Translations under genes and position numbers: made by a program
Assembly: GCA_963794265.1 (NCBI GenBank)
Contig: CAWCDJ010000004.1
Span: 1,302,001 to 1,366,000, forward strand
Origin: CAWCDJ01 sp963794265
Lineage (GTDB): Bacteria; Acidobacteriota; Terriglobia; Bryobacterales; Bryobacteraceae
Direction: 5' to 3'
DNA: 64,000 nt
Shown: piece after piece, positions 8,286 through 16,295 of the stretch
Numbering within the stretch: position 1 is the stretch's first letter
How the letters are laid out: each line of letters opens with the position of its first letter
Notes under the pieces: generated by a model
Told to the model about the DNA's origin: nothing
What the model saw: only the letters and a program-made list of their open reading frames with translations
Database searches by the model: none

Positions 8286-9188
8286 ATGTCATCTGCCGGA
8301 ATTAGTATGGACTCGCCAGGCTGCTCTGTAAGTGTTCCCAGCAAAGATAGTCTGCCCCGCCCCTCCTCTGACGAGCCCTCCACGGTTCTGCTGATCTCGC
8401 GCGGCACCATGTCCGGAGCGGCTAGGATCTCCGGCTGCCTGTCGCAGGCTGGCGGCGTGCGCTGCGTCACGCGCGAGGACCTGCTCGCCACAGTCAACGG
8501 GTACGGCGGACTGGCTACCCGCATCGCCGCGCAAATCATCCGCGCGGACCGGGAGTATCAGCAGTTCAGCGACCTGCGCTACCCCTACCAGATCCTGATG
8601 CGCCGGGCGCTGCTGCAATATGCGCGGCGCGGGCGGCTTGCGTATTTTGGATGCTCCGGACACATGCTCCTTCCACGGATCGCCCACTTCGTCCGCATCC
8701 GGCTGATCGCACCCATGGAAATGCGCATAGCCCGGACTTGCGAGGTGTTGGGCCAGACCCCGGAGGGCGCACTCGATTACATCCACCGGGTGGATAGCCA
8801 GCGGCTTCAGTGGGCCCGCATGATGTACGGTGTAGACGTCCGCGACCCGGCCGGCTACGACCTGTGCGTCAACCTGGAACGGTGGTCGCTCCACGGCGCT
8901 TGCGAATTGCTCGCGCGGACTTTGGAACAGCAGGATTTTCAGCCCACGCCTGAGTCGGTGGCCCAGATGGATAACGAATTTCTTTCCACCGAGGTTCTGG
9001 CGGCGCTCGTCACCAATCCGAAGACCCACCTGTGGGAAGTCGGAGCCAGCGCGTCCGGCGACGCCGTGCATCTGGTGGGTCCGTTCCTCTCGGATGAGGA
9101 AATGCGAACTGTGCGCGCCATCGCGGGAGCCGTCGAGGGGGTGCAGGAAGTCGATTACGTGCCGGGTTACGCGCCGGCCTTTTATTAG
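8286..9188 (+). CDS. Degenerate cytidylate-kinase-like paralogue
   Basis: 300 residues from the ATG at 8286, with GGAAGG 5-6 bases upstream. The body is collinear with the protein at 5934-6743: VRIRLIAPMEMRIA, GALDYIHRVDSQRLQWARMMYGVD, YDLCVNLE. The nucleotide loop is altered: ISRGTMSGAARISGCLSQ replaces the SGGK form, so the lysine expected to contact phosphate is missing. About 30 extra residues, poor in structure, precede it. The C-terminal part (VGASASGDAVHLVGPF, VEGVQEVDYVPGY) retains a BON-like pattern. It may be a regulatory or binding relative rather than a kinase. Preceded by the leader at 8192-8271. Confidence 0.72.
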   Translation: MSSAGISMDSPGCSVSVPSKDSLPRPSSDEPSTVLLISRGTMSGAARISGCLSQAGGVRCVTREDLLATVNGYGGLATRIAAQIIRADREYQQFSDLRYPYQILMRRALLQYARRGRLAYFGCSGHMLLPRIAHFVRIRLIAPMEMRIARTCEVLGQTPEGALDYIHRVDSQRLQWARMMYGVDVRDPAGYDLCVNLERWSLHGACELLARTLEQQDFQPTPESVAQMDNEFLSTEVLAALVTNPKTHLWEVGASASGDAVHLVGPFLSDEEMRTVRAIAGAVEGVQEVDYVPGYAPAFY

Positions 9189-9242
9189 GCTCGAGCCTCT
9201 TCGGAGTGTGGTTACCCGGCAAATAGAATACGAGGAAGAATC

Positions 9243-10037
9243 ATGCCACAGCTAAATACCCAGGACCGAGAAGCCACTCATCCCGCCGGCTTGCGAGCCA
9301 TGCTCAGCCGGCTGACTCAGCTTGGCGAAAAGCAGACCGATGCCCTGCAGGAGCAGAGCGACCTCGCGCGGCAAAGAACTCAGACCACCTCGAATCTCGT
9401 CGTCTTCTCCTCCAAGACGTCGGAGAACGCCGAGAAACAAACCGGGCTGGCCACCGAGCGCACGGCCCTGACCCGGGAGCAGACCCGTCTTTCCACTCGC
9501 AGCACGGAGCTGGCCGTGATCCGCACGGAACTGGCGCGCGAACGCACATCCCAAGCCGAGGAACGCAGCCGCCTCGCCACCCAGCGCACCGAAATGGCGC
9601 GCCGGCGCACTGATATGGCCGCCCGCCGCGTCCACCTCGCCGAAGAACGCAACCGCCTCGCCGAGCGCCGCAACGTGCTCTCCCAGGAGCGCTCGGACCT
9701 GGCCGGAAAGCGCACGGAACTCTCCACCCACCGCACGGCCATCGCCGTCACCCGCACCCGCCTTTCGCTCCAGCGCACCGAACTGGCCCGGGAACGCACG
9801 TCGCTCGCCATTATCCGCACCGGCCTGGCATGCTTCACCCTGGGCGTCACCTTCCTGCGGTATTTCGCCTTTTCCAGATGGACGGCATTCGACATCGGTC
9901 TGATCCTGTTCAGCATCCTCGCGGTCTATTGGGGCGGTAAGACTTACTATCGCGCGACGGCCTCCGAGAAACTTCTCCAGAAGTTGCTGGCCGCCGACCG
10001 CGGCCTTTCGGGTGTCCTCGGCGGTTCCGGCGCGTGA
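9243..10037 (+). CDS. DUF202-like membrane protein with a long T-x-L-A-x-x-R heptad tract
   Basis: 264 residues. Residues 67-192 are eighteen uninterrupted seven-residue units of consensus T-x-L-A-x-x-R, for example TELAVIR, TELARER, TEMARRR, TELSTHR and TSLAIIR. They run straight into two membrane segments (TGLACFTLGVTFLRYF, then IGLILFSILAVYW) and a short cytoplasmic tail. In YidH/DUF202 membrane proteins a single LAxERTxLAxxRT motif precedes the first membrane helix, so the tract looks like a tandem expansion of it. It should form one long amphipathic, highly charged helix or coiled coil of nearly 190 Å if continuous. Function unknown. Ribosome site is GAGGAAG. Confidence 0.72.
   Translation: MPQLNTQDREATHPAGLRAMLSRLTQLGEKQTDALQEQSDLARQRTQTTSNLVVFSSKTSENAEKQTGLATERTALTREQTRLSTRSTELAVIRTELARERTSQAEERSRLATQRTEMARRRTDMAARRVHLAEERNRLAERRNVLSQERSDLAGKRTELSTHRTAIAVTRTRLSLQRTELARERTSLAIIRTGLACFTLGVTFLRYFAFSRWTAFDIGLILFSILAVYWGGKTYYRATASEKLLQKLLAADRGLSGVLGGSGA
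9441..9818 (+). repeat. Eighteen tandem 21-base coding units (heptad repeat tract)
   Basis: In-frame repeat inside the DUF202-like gene, 18 x 21 bases. Units are diverged at DNA level but retain Thr at position 1, Leu/Met at 3, Ala/Ser at 4 and Arg at 7. The divergence suggests an old, selected protein repeat rather than recent slippage. Confidence 0.8.
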
Positions 10038-10058
10038 CGTGGCGGCAAAGACACATTC

Positions 10059-10138
10059 TTGTGGTTCGGGCGGAAGAAGTGTGCTATAAGTCGTCAAGGT
10101 CATAAACGGATATTCAGACCCAATGATCCGGCATTGGG
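10059..10138 (+). promoter_or_regulatory. Promoter-leader module with hairpin (copy 2)
   Basis: Second copy of the 8192-8271 module. Extended -10 TGcTATAAG at 10082-10090; hairpin CCCAATG (10119-10125), loop ATCCGG, CATTGGG (10132-10138), again 28 bases after the -10. The gene start follows 18 bases later at 10157. The 7-bp stem is perfect here, and its base pairs differ from copy 1 on both sides while the loop is unchanged. Confidence 0.6.
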
Positions 10139-10156
10139 AGCTGGAGGTAGTGGACG

Positions 10157-11131
10157 ATGTCGATTTTCCTACCAGTCGCCGGAATCAGCATCAACATCTG
10201 GATCCCGATCGGGGCAGGGGGATTGGTCGGCTTTCTATCGGGCCTGCTCGGCGTGGGCGGTGGGTTCTTACTCACTCCTATCCTGATCATGCTCGGCATT
10301 CCGCCCACCATCGCCGCCGCTTCCGACTCCTGCCAGATCGTCGCCGCTTCGTCTTCCGGAGTGGCGGCTCACTTTCGCATGGGCAACGTGGATTTGAAGA
10401 TGGGGATCACCCTGCTGTTGGGGGGCTTGGTGGGCGCCGGTTTTGGCGTCCAGGCCATCAAGGCGTTGCGGGCGATCGGAAACGCCGATTCCCTGATCAC
10501 GATCACGTACATCATCGTGCTCGGGGCCGTCGGCGGCTCCATGTTCGTCGCCAGCCTGAAGAGCCTTCGGCGGGGAACCATGATGACCAAGCCGCGCCGG
10601 CCGTTGTCGCGCGCGGGAGTCCTCAAACGCCTGCCGTTTCAGATGTACTTTCAACGCTCGAACGTCCGCCACTCTCTTCTGGCGCCGTTCTGCCTGGCGA
10701 TTGTGGTCGGAATCCTCGCTTCCATCATGGGCGTCGGCGGCGCTTTCATGGCAGTGCCGATGATGGTTTACCTTCTGGGGATGCCCGCCAATGTCGCGGT
10801 GGGTACGTCTCTTTTCCAGACGCTGTTCACCTGCGCCGGAATCACCTACATGCAATCGACCACTAACCATACGGTCGACCTCGTGCTGGCCCTGCTGCTG
10901 GCCGCCGGCTCGACCATCGGAGCCCAGATCGGAGCCCGCTCTACCCGCCTGCTGAGCGGTGACCAGCCGCTGATCATCCTCGCGATCCTGGCCCTGGCAG
11001 TGGCCGTGAAGATGCTGATCGGCATTCTGGTGACGCCTACCAACCTGCTGACGCCGATCGCTCACGCGAGTTTGCACCCGCTGGTGCTTCCCGGGCTGCA
11101 TCAGCTTTACGGAGTGCTGGGGCATGGCTAA
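10157..11131 (+). CDS. TauE/SafE-family sulfite/organosulfonate exporter
   Basis: 324-residue polytopic inner-membrane protein with about eight hydrophobic segments. Two internally related halves each carry the family's glycine-rich signature: GGLVGFLSGLLGVGGGFLLTP near residue 15-35 and AIVVGILASIMGVGGAFMAVP near 190-210. TauE/SafE proteins move sulfite, sulfoacetate or related anions. Placement inside a sulfate-reduction island makes sulfite or sulfate the best guess, direction unknown. The ATG at 10157 follows a GGAGG. The last 8 bases overlap the next gene. Transcription probably starts from the leader at 10059. Confidence 0.9.
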   Translation: MSIFLPVAGISINIWIPIGAGGLVGFLSGLLGVGGGFLLTPILIMLGIPPTIAAASDSCQIVAASSSGVAAHFRMGNVDLKMGITLLLGGLVGAGFGVQAIKALRAIGNADSLITITYIIVLGAVGGSMFVASLKSLRRGTMMTKPRRPLSRAGVLKRLPFQMYFQRSNVRHSLLAPFCLAIVVGILASIMGVGGAFMAVPMMVYLLGMPANVAVGTSLFQTLFTCAGITYMQSTTNHTVDLVLALLLAAGSTIGAQIGARSTRLLSGDQPLIILAILALAVAVKMLIGILVTPTNLLTPIAHASLHPLVLPGLHQLYGVLGHG

Positions 11132-11915
11132 CCGGTATCTGCATTTCGCGATCGCCCTGCTTCCGTCTCTGCTGCTGGCCGGCGGCGCGGCGCCGCAGCC
11201 CCTGACGTTCGCGGTGGCTCCGCACAGCGTCGAGGTGGGGGCGTTCTACGACGGCACCATCGTCACGGTCTCGGGCACGGCCGCGCCCGGCTCGCAGTTG
11301 GTCGTCACCGTGACCGGTTCGGACCGCGAGGAACGCTTCGCCCGCAAGCAGCGGGTGGGCCCGATCTGGCTCAACGCCAGTAAACTGCGGATCTCCGGGG
11401 CGCCTTCGCTGTTCCTCCGGTACAGCACCGGCCCGCTCGCGCCCATGCTCGGCCGGGATGCGATCGCCCGCTATGGTCTCGACGAGCAGTCGCTGATGGC
11501 GCGGATGCGCGTGGAACCGCTATCCCCCGGCTCCTCCGGCGATGACGCCATTCGAAGCGAATACGTGGCTCTGCGAAAAAGGGGGGGCGTTTATGTTTTT
11601 GGCGACGCCGGTGTCGAGGTGAGAGAATCCGGCGGCGCCCGGACGTTCGCTCTCGACATCCGCTGGCCGAAACGCGCTCCGCCCGCCAGTTACAAGGTGC
11701 ATGTCTACGAGATAGTCCAGGGTGCCGTCGTTCGCGAAGCGTCTGCGCCGCTCTCGGTGGTCCGTACCGGATTCCCCGCGTGGCTCGCCGGGATGAGCGT
11801 GAACCGCGCTCCGCTTTACGGAACCGTCGCCGTGCTGATCGCCGCCCTGGCCGGATTCGGAATCGACCGTCTCTCGACCCTGCTTCTCGGCAAGAAGCGC
11901 TCGGTAGCTCACTAA
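11124..11915 (+). CDS. TIGR02186-family membrane-anchored protein
   Basis: 263 residues with an N-terminal signal (HFAIALLPSLLLAGGAAPQP). A periplasmic domain with beta-rich segments follows (VEVGAFYDGTIVTVSGTA, then VVTVTGSDREERFARKQRVG and WLNASKLRISGAPSLFLRYS), and a C-terminal membrane segment (LYGTVAVLIAALAGFGIDRL) ends in a basic tail. The pattern matches TIGR02186/PF09608, which is characteristically encoded beside TauE-type exporters. Here it overlaps that gene by 8 bases, so the two likely act as a unit. Biochemical role unknown; a periplasmic accessory of anion transport is inferred. Confidence 0.82.
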   Translation: MANRYLHFAIALLPSLLLAGGAAPQPLTFAVAPHSVEVGAFYDGTIVTVSGTAAPGSQLVVTVTGSDREERFARKQRVGPIWLNASKLRISGAPSLFLRYSTGPLAPMLGRDAIARYGLDEQSLMARMRVEPLSPGSSGDDAIRSEYVALRKRGGVYVFGDAGVEVRESGGARTFALDIRWPKRAPPASYKVHVYEIVQGAVVREASAPLSVVRTGFPAWLAGMSVNRAPLYGTVAVLIAALAGFGIDRLSTLLLGKKRSVAH

Positions 11916-11951
11916 GATCGATTCAATTCGGTTATAGTCGGATCGGAGACT

Positions 11952-14504
11952 ATGCGGTTTTGGCGGCGCGAAACAACTGCGATGGAGTCGCCCGCGGCAG
12001 GCGCCGCGCGCGTACGCGCTAAGTACACCAGTTTTCGGGAACTCCTGGCCCTCAACAACGAATCGCTGGAGTTGATGGCACGGCTGCAGGAAGACCTCCA
12101 GTATGTGCGGCCGCGGCGGGACGTGCTGGGCGATCGCATCCCGACCATCTTCGCCAGGATCGGCGAGGTGGTCGCGGCGCTCGAACGGCTCACCGGCGTT
12201 CGCTACGAATCCCTGGTTGCCGCCGTCGAGACCCAACGGAACGAGATCGAGCGCTATTCCGGCGCACTCGAAGAGTCGGCCAGCCCCCGCCTTTCGGCAT
12301 CGCTGTCGGAGGTGAACGCGCGCTCGGCGGACGAAGTCGGCAGTAAGGCCGCCATTCTCGGCGAGATCCGCAACCAGCTTGGCCTGCCAGTGCCCGATGG
12401 CTTCGTTCTCACTACCGAAGCCTACCGGCAGTACTGCGGTATCCCGCTCTGGGCCGAAATCCGCGACGCCATCCGCGACCTGGATGTGAAGGATCTGGAG
12501 GCGGTTCGGCGGGTCTCCGAAACTCTCACCCGCAAGGCCATGGAATGTACGCTTCCGCGGGCCGTCGAAGTCGCCATAGCGGCGCGCACGGAAACCCTCC
12601 TCAGATACGGAGGCACCCTGGCGGTGCGCTCGAGCGCCAAAGGCGAGGGTGGGGAGAGGTCCTGCGCCGGCCAGTACATCAGCCTTCTGAACGTGCCTCG
12701 GGATGGAGCCGTCGACGCGTACCGGCGAATCGTCGCCGGACGCTTCAACGAGCGGGCGCTGTTCTACCGGTTGTCGACCGGCCTGCGCGAAGTCGATAAC
12801 CCCATGGCCACTCTGTTTGTTCCACTGATACCCGCGCGCGCCTCCGGCATCATGTACACGCGCGACCCGGGCGATCCCAAGAAGAAAGTCCTGTGGATCA
12901 CGGCCACCCGGGGGCTCGGGCTCGAAATCGCCAGCGGCCGCCTGCCGGCCGATCTGTTTCTGGTTTCCCGCTCCCGCCCGCACATCGTGTTGGAACGCAA
13001 CATCGTCCACAAGGAGGAGCAGTATATTCCGTGCGAGGGAGGCGGGGTCGTCTCCACTCCCCTCCTGCCGGGTGCCCGCGACGAACCCAGCCTGCAGGAG
13101 GGCGAGGTGCATACGCTCGCCGAGTGGGGCGTGAACATCGAGCAGCACTTCCACGCGCCCCAGGATATCGAATGGGTGCTCGACTACAACCGGCGCCTTT
13201 GGATTGTGCAATCCCGCCCCCTGGTCAACGCCGAAGCCGGCGCATCCAAGCCGCGCTCCCGGCCCCGAAGCGAACCGGTGCTGGAAAGCGGAAGGGCGGT
13301 ATATCCGGGGCGAACCTCGGGAGAGGCTTTCCTGGTGGATGAAATCCAGAACATCGGCAAGGCGCCCGCCGGCGCGGTGGTGTTCATCCGGAAACCGTCG
13401 CCGGAGATTATCGAGGCGTTTCCCCGGATCGCCGGCTTGGTGGCGGAGTGGGGCAATATTACGGGCCACGCCGCCGCGCTGCTGCGGGAATTCCAGGTTC
13501 CGTCCGTTTTCCAGATGGCGGGCGCGTTCGAATGCCTGCGGAACGGAGATCCCGTCAGCCTCGACGCCGTGCAGGCCCGCGTCTATCGAGGCACCCTCTG
13601 GCCGCCGATCCACCGGGAAACGGCCACCCTCGAGCGCTATCTCGACAAGAGCGGCGATCCGGTCAGCGCCCGCCTGCTCGCGCTGAATCTGCTGGATCCT
13701 TCCGCCCTGAACTTTCGCCCTTCGGGCTGCAAATCCGGCCACGACGTCCTCCGCTTCTGCCACGAAAAAGCCATCGAGGCCATGTTCGACGTGAGCGACT
13801 CCGAGTTGGAACGCGGCACGCCCTGCGCCCGGAAACTGCGGACGCCGCTCCCCCTGAATGTGCTGGTCCTCGATTTGGGCGGCGGTCTGGCGCCCGATCT
13901 CGAGGACAAACGGAATGTCGAGCCCCCCCAGATCGTGTCGCGCCCGTTTCGGGCACTGTGGAGCGGCGTGACGCATCCGGCCGTCTCCTGGACGCGCGAG
14001 ATGCCCGCCAGTTTCAGCGACGTGGCGTCGGTTCTGGGCACCTCGCTCGGCCCCCGCAAAAGCGGCATGCGTCCGCTCGGAGAGAAGAGCTATCTGCTGG
14101 TGGCGGACGAATACATGAATCTCAACTCCCGCCTGGCGTACCACTACAGCCTGGTGGACGCGTGCCTTTCCGACACACCTGGAAACAATTACATTTCGTT
14201 TCGTTTTGAGGGCGGCGGCGCCACCCGCCACCGCAGGAGCCTGCGCGCTTGCTTCCTCGAAGCCTGTCTGCTGCGATACGGGTTCCAGGTGGATCGCCGC
14301 ACCGATTTGGTCAATGCGTGGTTCCGGAAAGCGCCCCCCGATCAGATCGCCGAACGGCTCGATATGCTGGGGCGCCTGCTGGCCTGTTCCAGCCAGTTGG
14401 ACATGTACATGACCAGCCGCGAAGTGATGACCTGGTTCGTGCAGCAGTTTCTGGCGGGAAACTATTCCTTCCAGGCTACCCGCCAGGACGCGAATGAAAA
14501 TTGA
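11952..14504 (+). CDS. PEP-synthase/PPDK-like phosphotransfer protein lacking the PEP-binding barrel
   Basis: 850 residues. After a helical N-terminus, residues 120-420 are the PPDK-type ATP-binding domain (SKAAILGEIRNQLGLPVPDG, LAVRSSAKGEGGERSCAGQY, GIMYTRDP, DIEWVLDYNRRLWIVQSRPL). Residues 440-540 are the swivel domain with phospho-histidine site WGNITGHAAALLRE. The TIM barrel that binds PEP/pyruvate, with its catalytic cysteine motif, is not present. About 300 unrecognised residues follow instead. It can plausibly load a phosphate on His from ATP, but the acceptor is unknown. Start at ATG 11952 has a close GGAG; a later ATG at 11982 is possible. Same strand as the dsrD-like gene. Confidence 0.8.
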   Translation: MRFWRRETTAMESPAAGAARVRAKYTSFRELLALNNESLELMARLQEDLQYVRPRRDVLGDRIPTIFARIGEVVAALERLTGVRYESLVAAVETQRNEIERYSGALEESASPRLSASLSEVNARSADEVGSKAAILGEIRNQLGLPVPDGFVLTTEAYRQYCGIPLWAEIRDAIRDLDVKDLEAVRRVSETLTRKAMECTLPRAVEVAIAARTETLLRYGGTLAVRSSAKGEGGERSCAGQYISLLNVPRDGAVDAYRRIVAGRFNERALFYRLSTGLREVDNPMATLFVPLIPARASGIMYTRDPGDPKKKVLWITATRGLGLEIASGRLPADLFLVSRSRPHIVLERNIVHKEEQYIPCEGGGVVSTPLLPGARDEPSLQEGEVHTLAEWGVNIEQHFHAPQDIEWVLDYNRRLWIVQSRPLVNAEAGASKPRSRPRSEPVLESGRAVYPGRTSGEAFLVDEIQNIGKAPAGAVVFIRKPSPEIIEAFPRIAGLVAEWGNITGHAAALLREFQVPSVFQMAGAFECLRNGDPVSLDAVQARVYRGTLWPPIHRETATLERYLDKSGDPVSARLLALNLLDPSALNFRPSGCKSGHDVLRFCHEKAIEAMFDVSDSELERGTPCARKLRTPLPLNVLVLDLGGGLAPDLEDKRNVEPPQIVSRPFRALWSGVTHPAVSWTREMPASFSDVASVLGTSLGPRKSGMRPLGEKSYLLVADEYMNLNSRLAYHYSLVDACLSDTPGNNYISFRFEGGGATRHRRSLRACFLEACLLRYGFQVDRRTDLVNAWFRKAPPDQIAERLDMLGRLLACSSQLDMYMTSREVMTWFVQQFLAGNYSFQATRQDANEN

Positions 14505-14600
14505 CCCCGATCGAAAGCCCGCCGACACTTTCCTACTTGACCGCGCGCCGGACGCGCCATAGCATTGAAGTAGACCTTATACTCTGAAATTGGAGGCTTC

Positions 14601-14849
14601 ATGCCTGTCTCAATCGATGCCCTCGCCGACGAAATGTACGCGTTGGTGTCACAGTATGCCGGCAAGAGAAACCTGAAAGCCGGCGACCTGACCAAGGAAA
14701 TGATCGCGCGGCACGGCGACGGCTGCAGCAAGGACGATTGCAAACACGCCATTCGCATCCTGATGGACTCGGGGCGCTGCGTCTACAGCTACCTGGGCGG
14801 TTCTTACATCACGCTGCCGCCGAAAGAGGGAACCACTCCCGGAGATTGA
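14601..14849 (+). CDS. dsrD: DsrD-like small winged-helix protein
   Basis: 82 residues, the size of DsrD (about 78). The pattern fits its winged helix: helix 1 (ALADEMYALVSQYAGKR), LKAGDLTKEM, recognition helix SKDDCKHAIRILMDSGR and a two-strand wing VYSYLGGSYITLPPK. DsrD is a marker of sulfate and sulfite reducers and activates the DsrAB sulfite reductase. Here dsrAB is absent nearby, but the gene is followed directly by a dsrN homologue (TGA then ATG), the usual dsrD-dsrN order. TGGAGG lies 4 bases before the start, and a TATACT -10 candidate is at 14578-14583. Sequence divergence leaves some doubt. Confidence 0.72.
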   Translation: MPVSIDALADEMYALVSQYAGKRNLKAGDLTKEMIARHGDGCSKDDCKHAIRILMDSGRCVYSYLGGSYITLPPKEGTTPGD

Positions 14850-16259
14850 ATGGGCGCGGAAAGCGCCGCGACCACGGCCGATTTGCCGCGCCTGGTGGTC
14901 GCGGGTCTTTCGGGGGAGTCGGGCAAGACTCTCGTTTCACTGGCATTGTTGCTCGAAGCCGATCGGAGAGGCCTGCCCGTCCGGGCATTCAAAAAGGGGC
15001 CCGACTACATCGACTCGGCATGGCTCGAGTGGGCTTCCCGGAAGCCCGCCAGAAACCTCGACACCCACTTGATGGGGTTTGAGCGCGTCCGCGATTCGTT
15101 CGCCAGCCACGCCGTGCCCGCCGGTTTGAACCTGGTCGAAGGCAACCGGGGCCTCTATGATGGGGCCGATGCGCGAGGCACGCACAGTACCGCGGAGCTG
15201 GCCAAAGCCCTGCGGGCGCCCGTCGTCCTGGTAGTGAACGCTACCAAGGTGACACGAACCGCCGCCGCCCTGGTTCTGGGGTGTCAGCGGCTGGACCCCG
15301 CTCTGAAGATCGCCGGAGTCGTCGTCAACCAGGTTGCCGGAGCCCGCCACGAGCGCATCCTGCGGGAAGCCATCGAGTCGACCTGCGGCATTCCGGTTCT
15401 GGGAGCCGTTCACCGCGCCGGCGCCGATGTGCTTCTCCCCGCGCGGCACCTGGGCTTGGTTACTCCTCGCGAACATCCGGACCGCGACCTCCTGGCCCGC
15501 AACCTGATGGGGCTCGCGGCCGGCTCTCTCGATTTCGACCGGCTGCTCGAGATCGCGCGAGAGACGCCGCCGCTCGTCATGCCTCCCGTCCCCCTCCGCG
15601 TGCCGCAAACCGGCGAAGGCCTGACCATCGGCTATCTGGACGACTCCGCGTTCAGCTTTTACTATCCGGAGAACCTGGAAGCCCTGCGGGCCGCGGGTGC
15701 CGGGCTTGCCCCCATTTCTGCTCTCAACTCATCGGCGCTTCCGGCCGCGCTCGATGCTCTCTACATCGGCGGCGGTTTCCCGGAAACCCATGCGCAGGCG
15801 CTTTCGAGGAACTCGGGCTTTCTTGCTTCGATTCGCGGCGCGGCCCGCGATGGCTTGCCCATCTACGCGGAGTGCGGAGGGTTGATGCTGCTGTCGCGCG
15901 CGCTCACCTGGCGCGGGCACAAATACGAAATGGCGGGTGTGCTCGATTTCGAGGTCGAGGTGTGCGACGCGCCCCAGGGCCATGGCTATACCGAACTGCT
16001 GGTGGACGCGGCCAATCCGTTCTTCTCCGCCGGGACCTGCCTGCGGGGCCACGAGTTTCATTACTCGCGGCTGGTGCCGGGCAACAGCGCGCTTCAGACG
16101 GCCTGCGCCGTCCGTCGAGGGACAGGGTGCCTCGAAGGCCGGGACGCGGTGGTCACGGCCAATGTGTGGGCCGCCTACACTCACCTGCACGCTCTGGCCA
16201 CGCCCTCGTGGGCCCCTGCCATTCTGAATGCCGCCCGCCGGTTGGAACTCACCAGGTAG
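14850..16259 (+). CDS. dsrN: Cobyrinate a,c-diamide synthase homologue (DsrN/CbiA)
   Basis: 469 residues. N-terminal P-loop domain (VVAGLSGESGKTLVSLALL, KKGPDYIDSAWLEW, LDTHLM, EGNRGLYDG) and C-terminal class-I glutamine amidotransferase domain (IGGGFPETHAQ, Cys in YAECGGLMLLS, GHEFHYSRL). CbiA amidates cobyrinic acid. In dsr operons the homologue DsrN is thought to amidate siroheme for DsrAB. Immediately following the dsrD-like gene, the DsrN role is the better assignment, but cobalamin synthesis cannot be excluded. No other cobalamin genes are in the window. Confidence 0.9.
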   Translation: MGAESAATTADLPRLVVAGLSGESGKTLVSLALLLEADRRGLPVRAFKKGPDYIDSAWLEWASRKPARNLDTHLMGFERVRDSFASHAVPAGLNLVEGNRGLYDGADARGTHSTAELAKALRAPVVLVVNATKVTRTAAALVLGCQRLDPALKIAGVVVNQVAGARHERILREAIESTCGIPVLGAVHRAGADVLLPARHLGLVTPREHPDRDLLARNLMGLAAGSLDFDRLLEIARETPPLVMPPVPLRVPQTGEGLTIGYLDDSAFSFYYPENLEALRAAGAGLAPISALNSSALPAALDALYIGGGFPETHAQALSRNSGFLASIRGAARDGLPIYAECGGLMLLSRALTWRGHKYEMAGVLDFEVEVCDAPQGHGYTELLVDAANPFFSAGTCLRGHEFHYSRLVPGNSALQTACAVRRGTGCLEGRDAVVTANVWAAYTHLHALATPSWAPAILNAARRLELTR

Positions 16260-16295
16260 GGTAGGCCATCCCGGCCCGCCCCCGTTGGCCGTCTT

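Noticed and set aside
11520..14528. A 1002-residue minus-strand open frame opposite the PEP-synthase-like gene
   Set aside because: The plus strand has recognisable ATP-grasp and swivel domains; the reverse translation has no domain and follows from codon bias.
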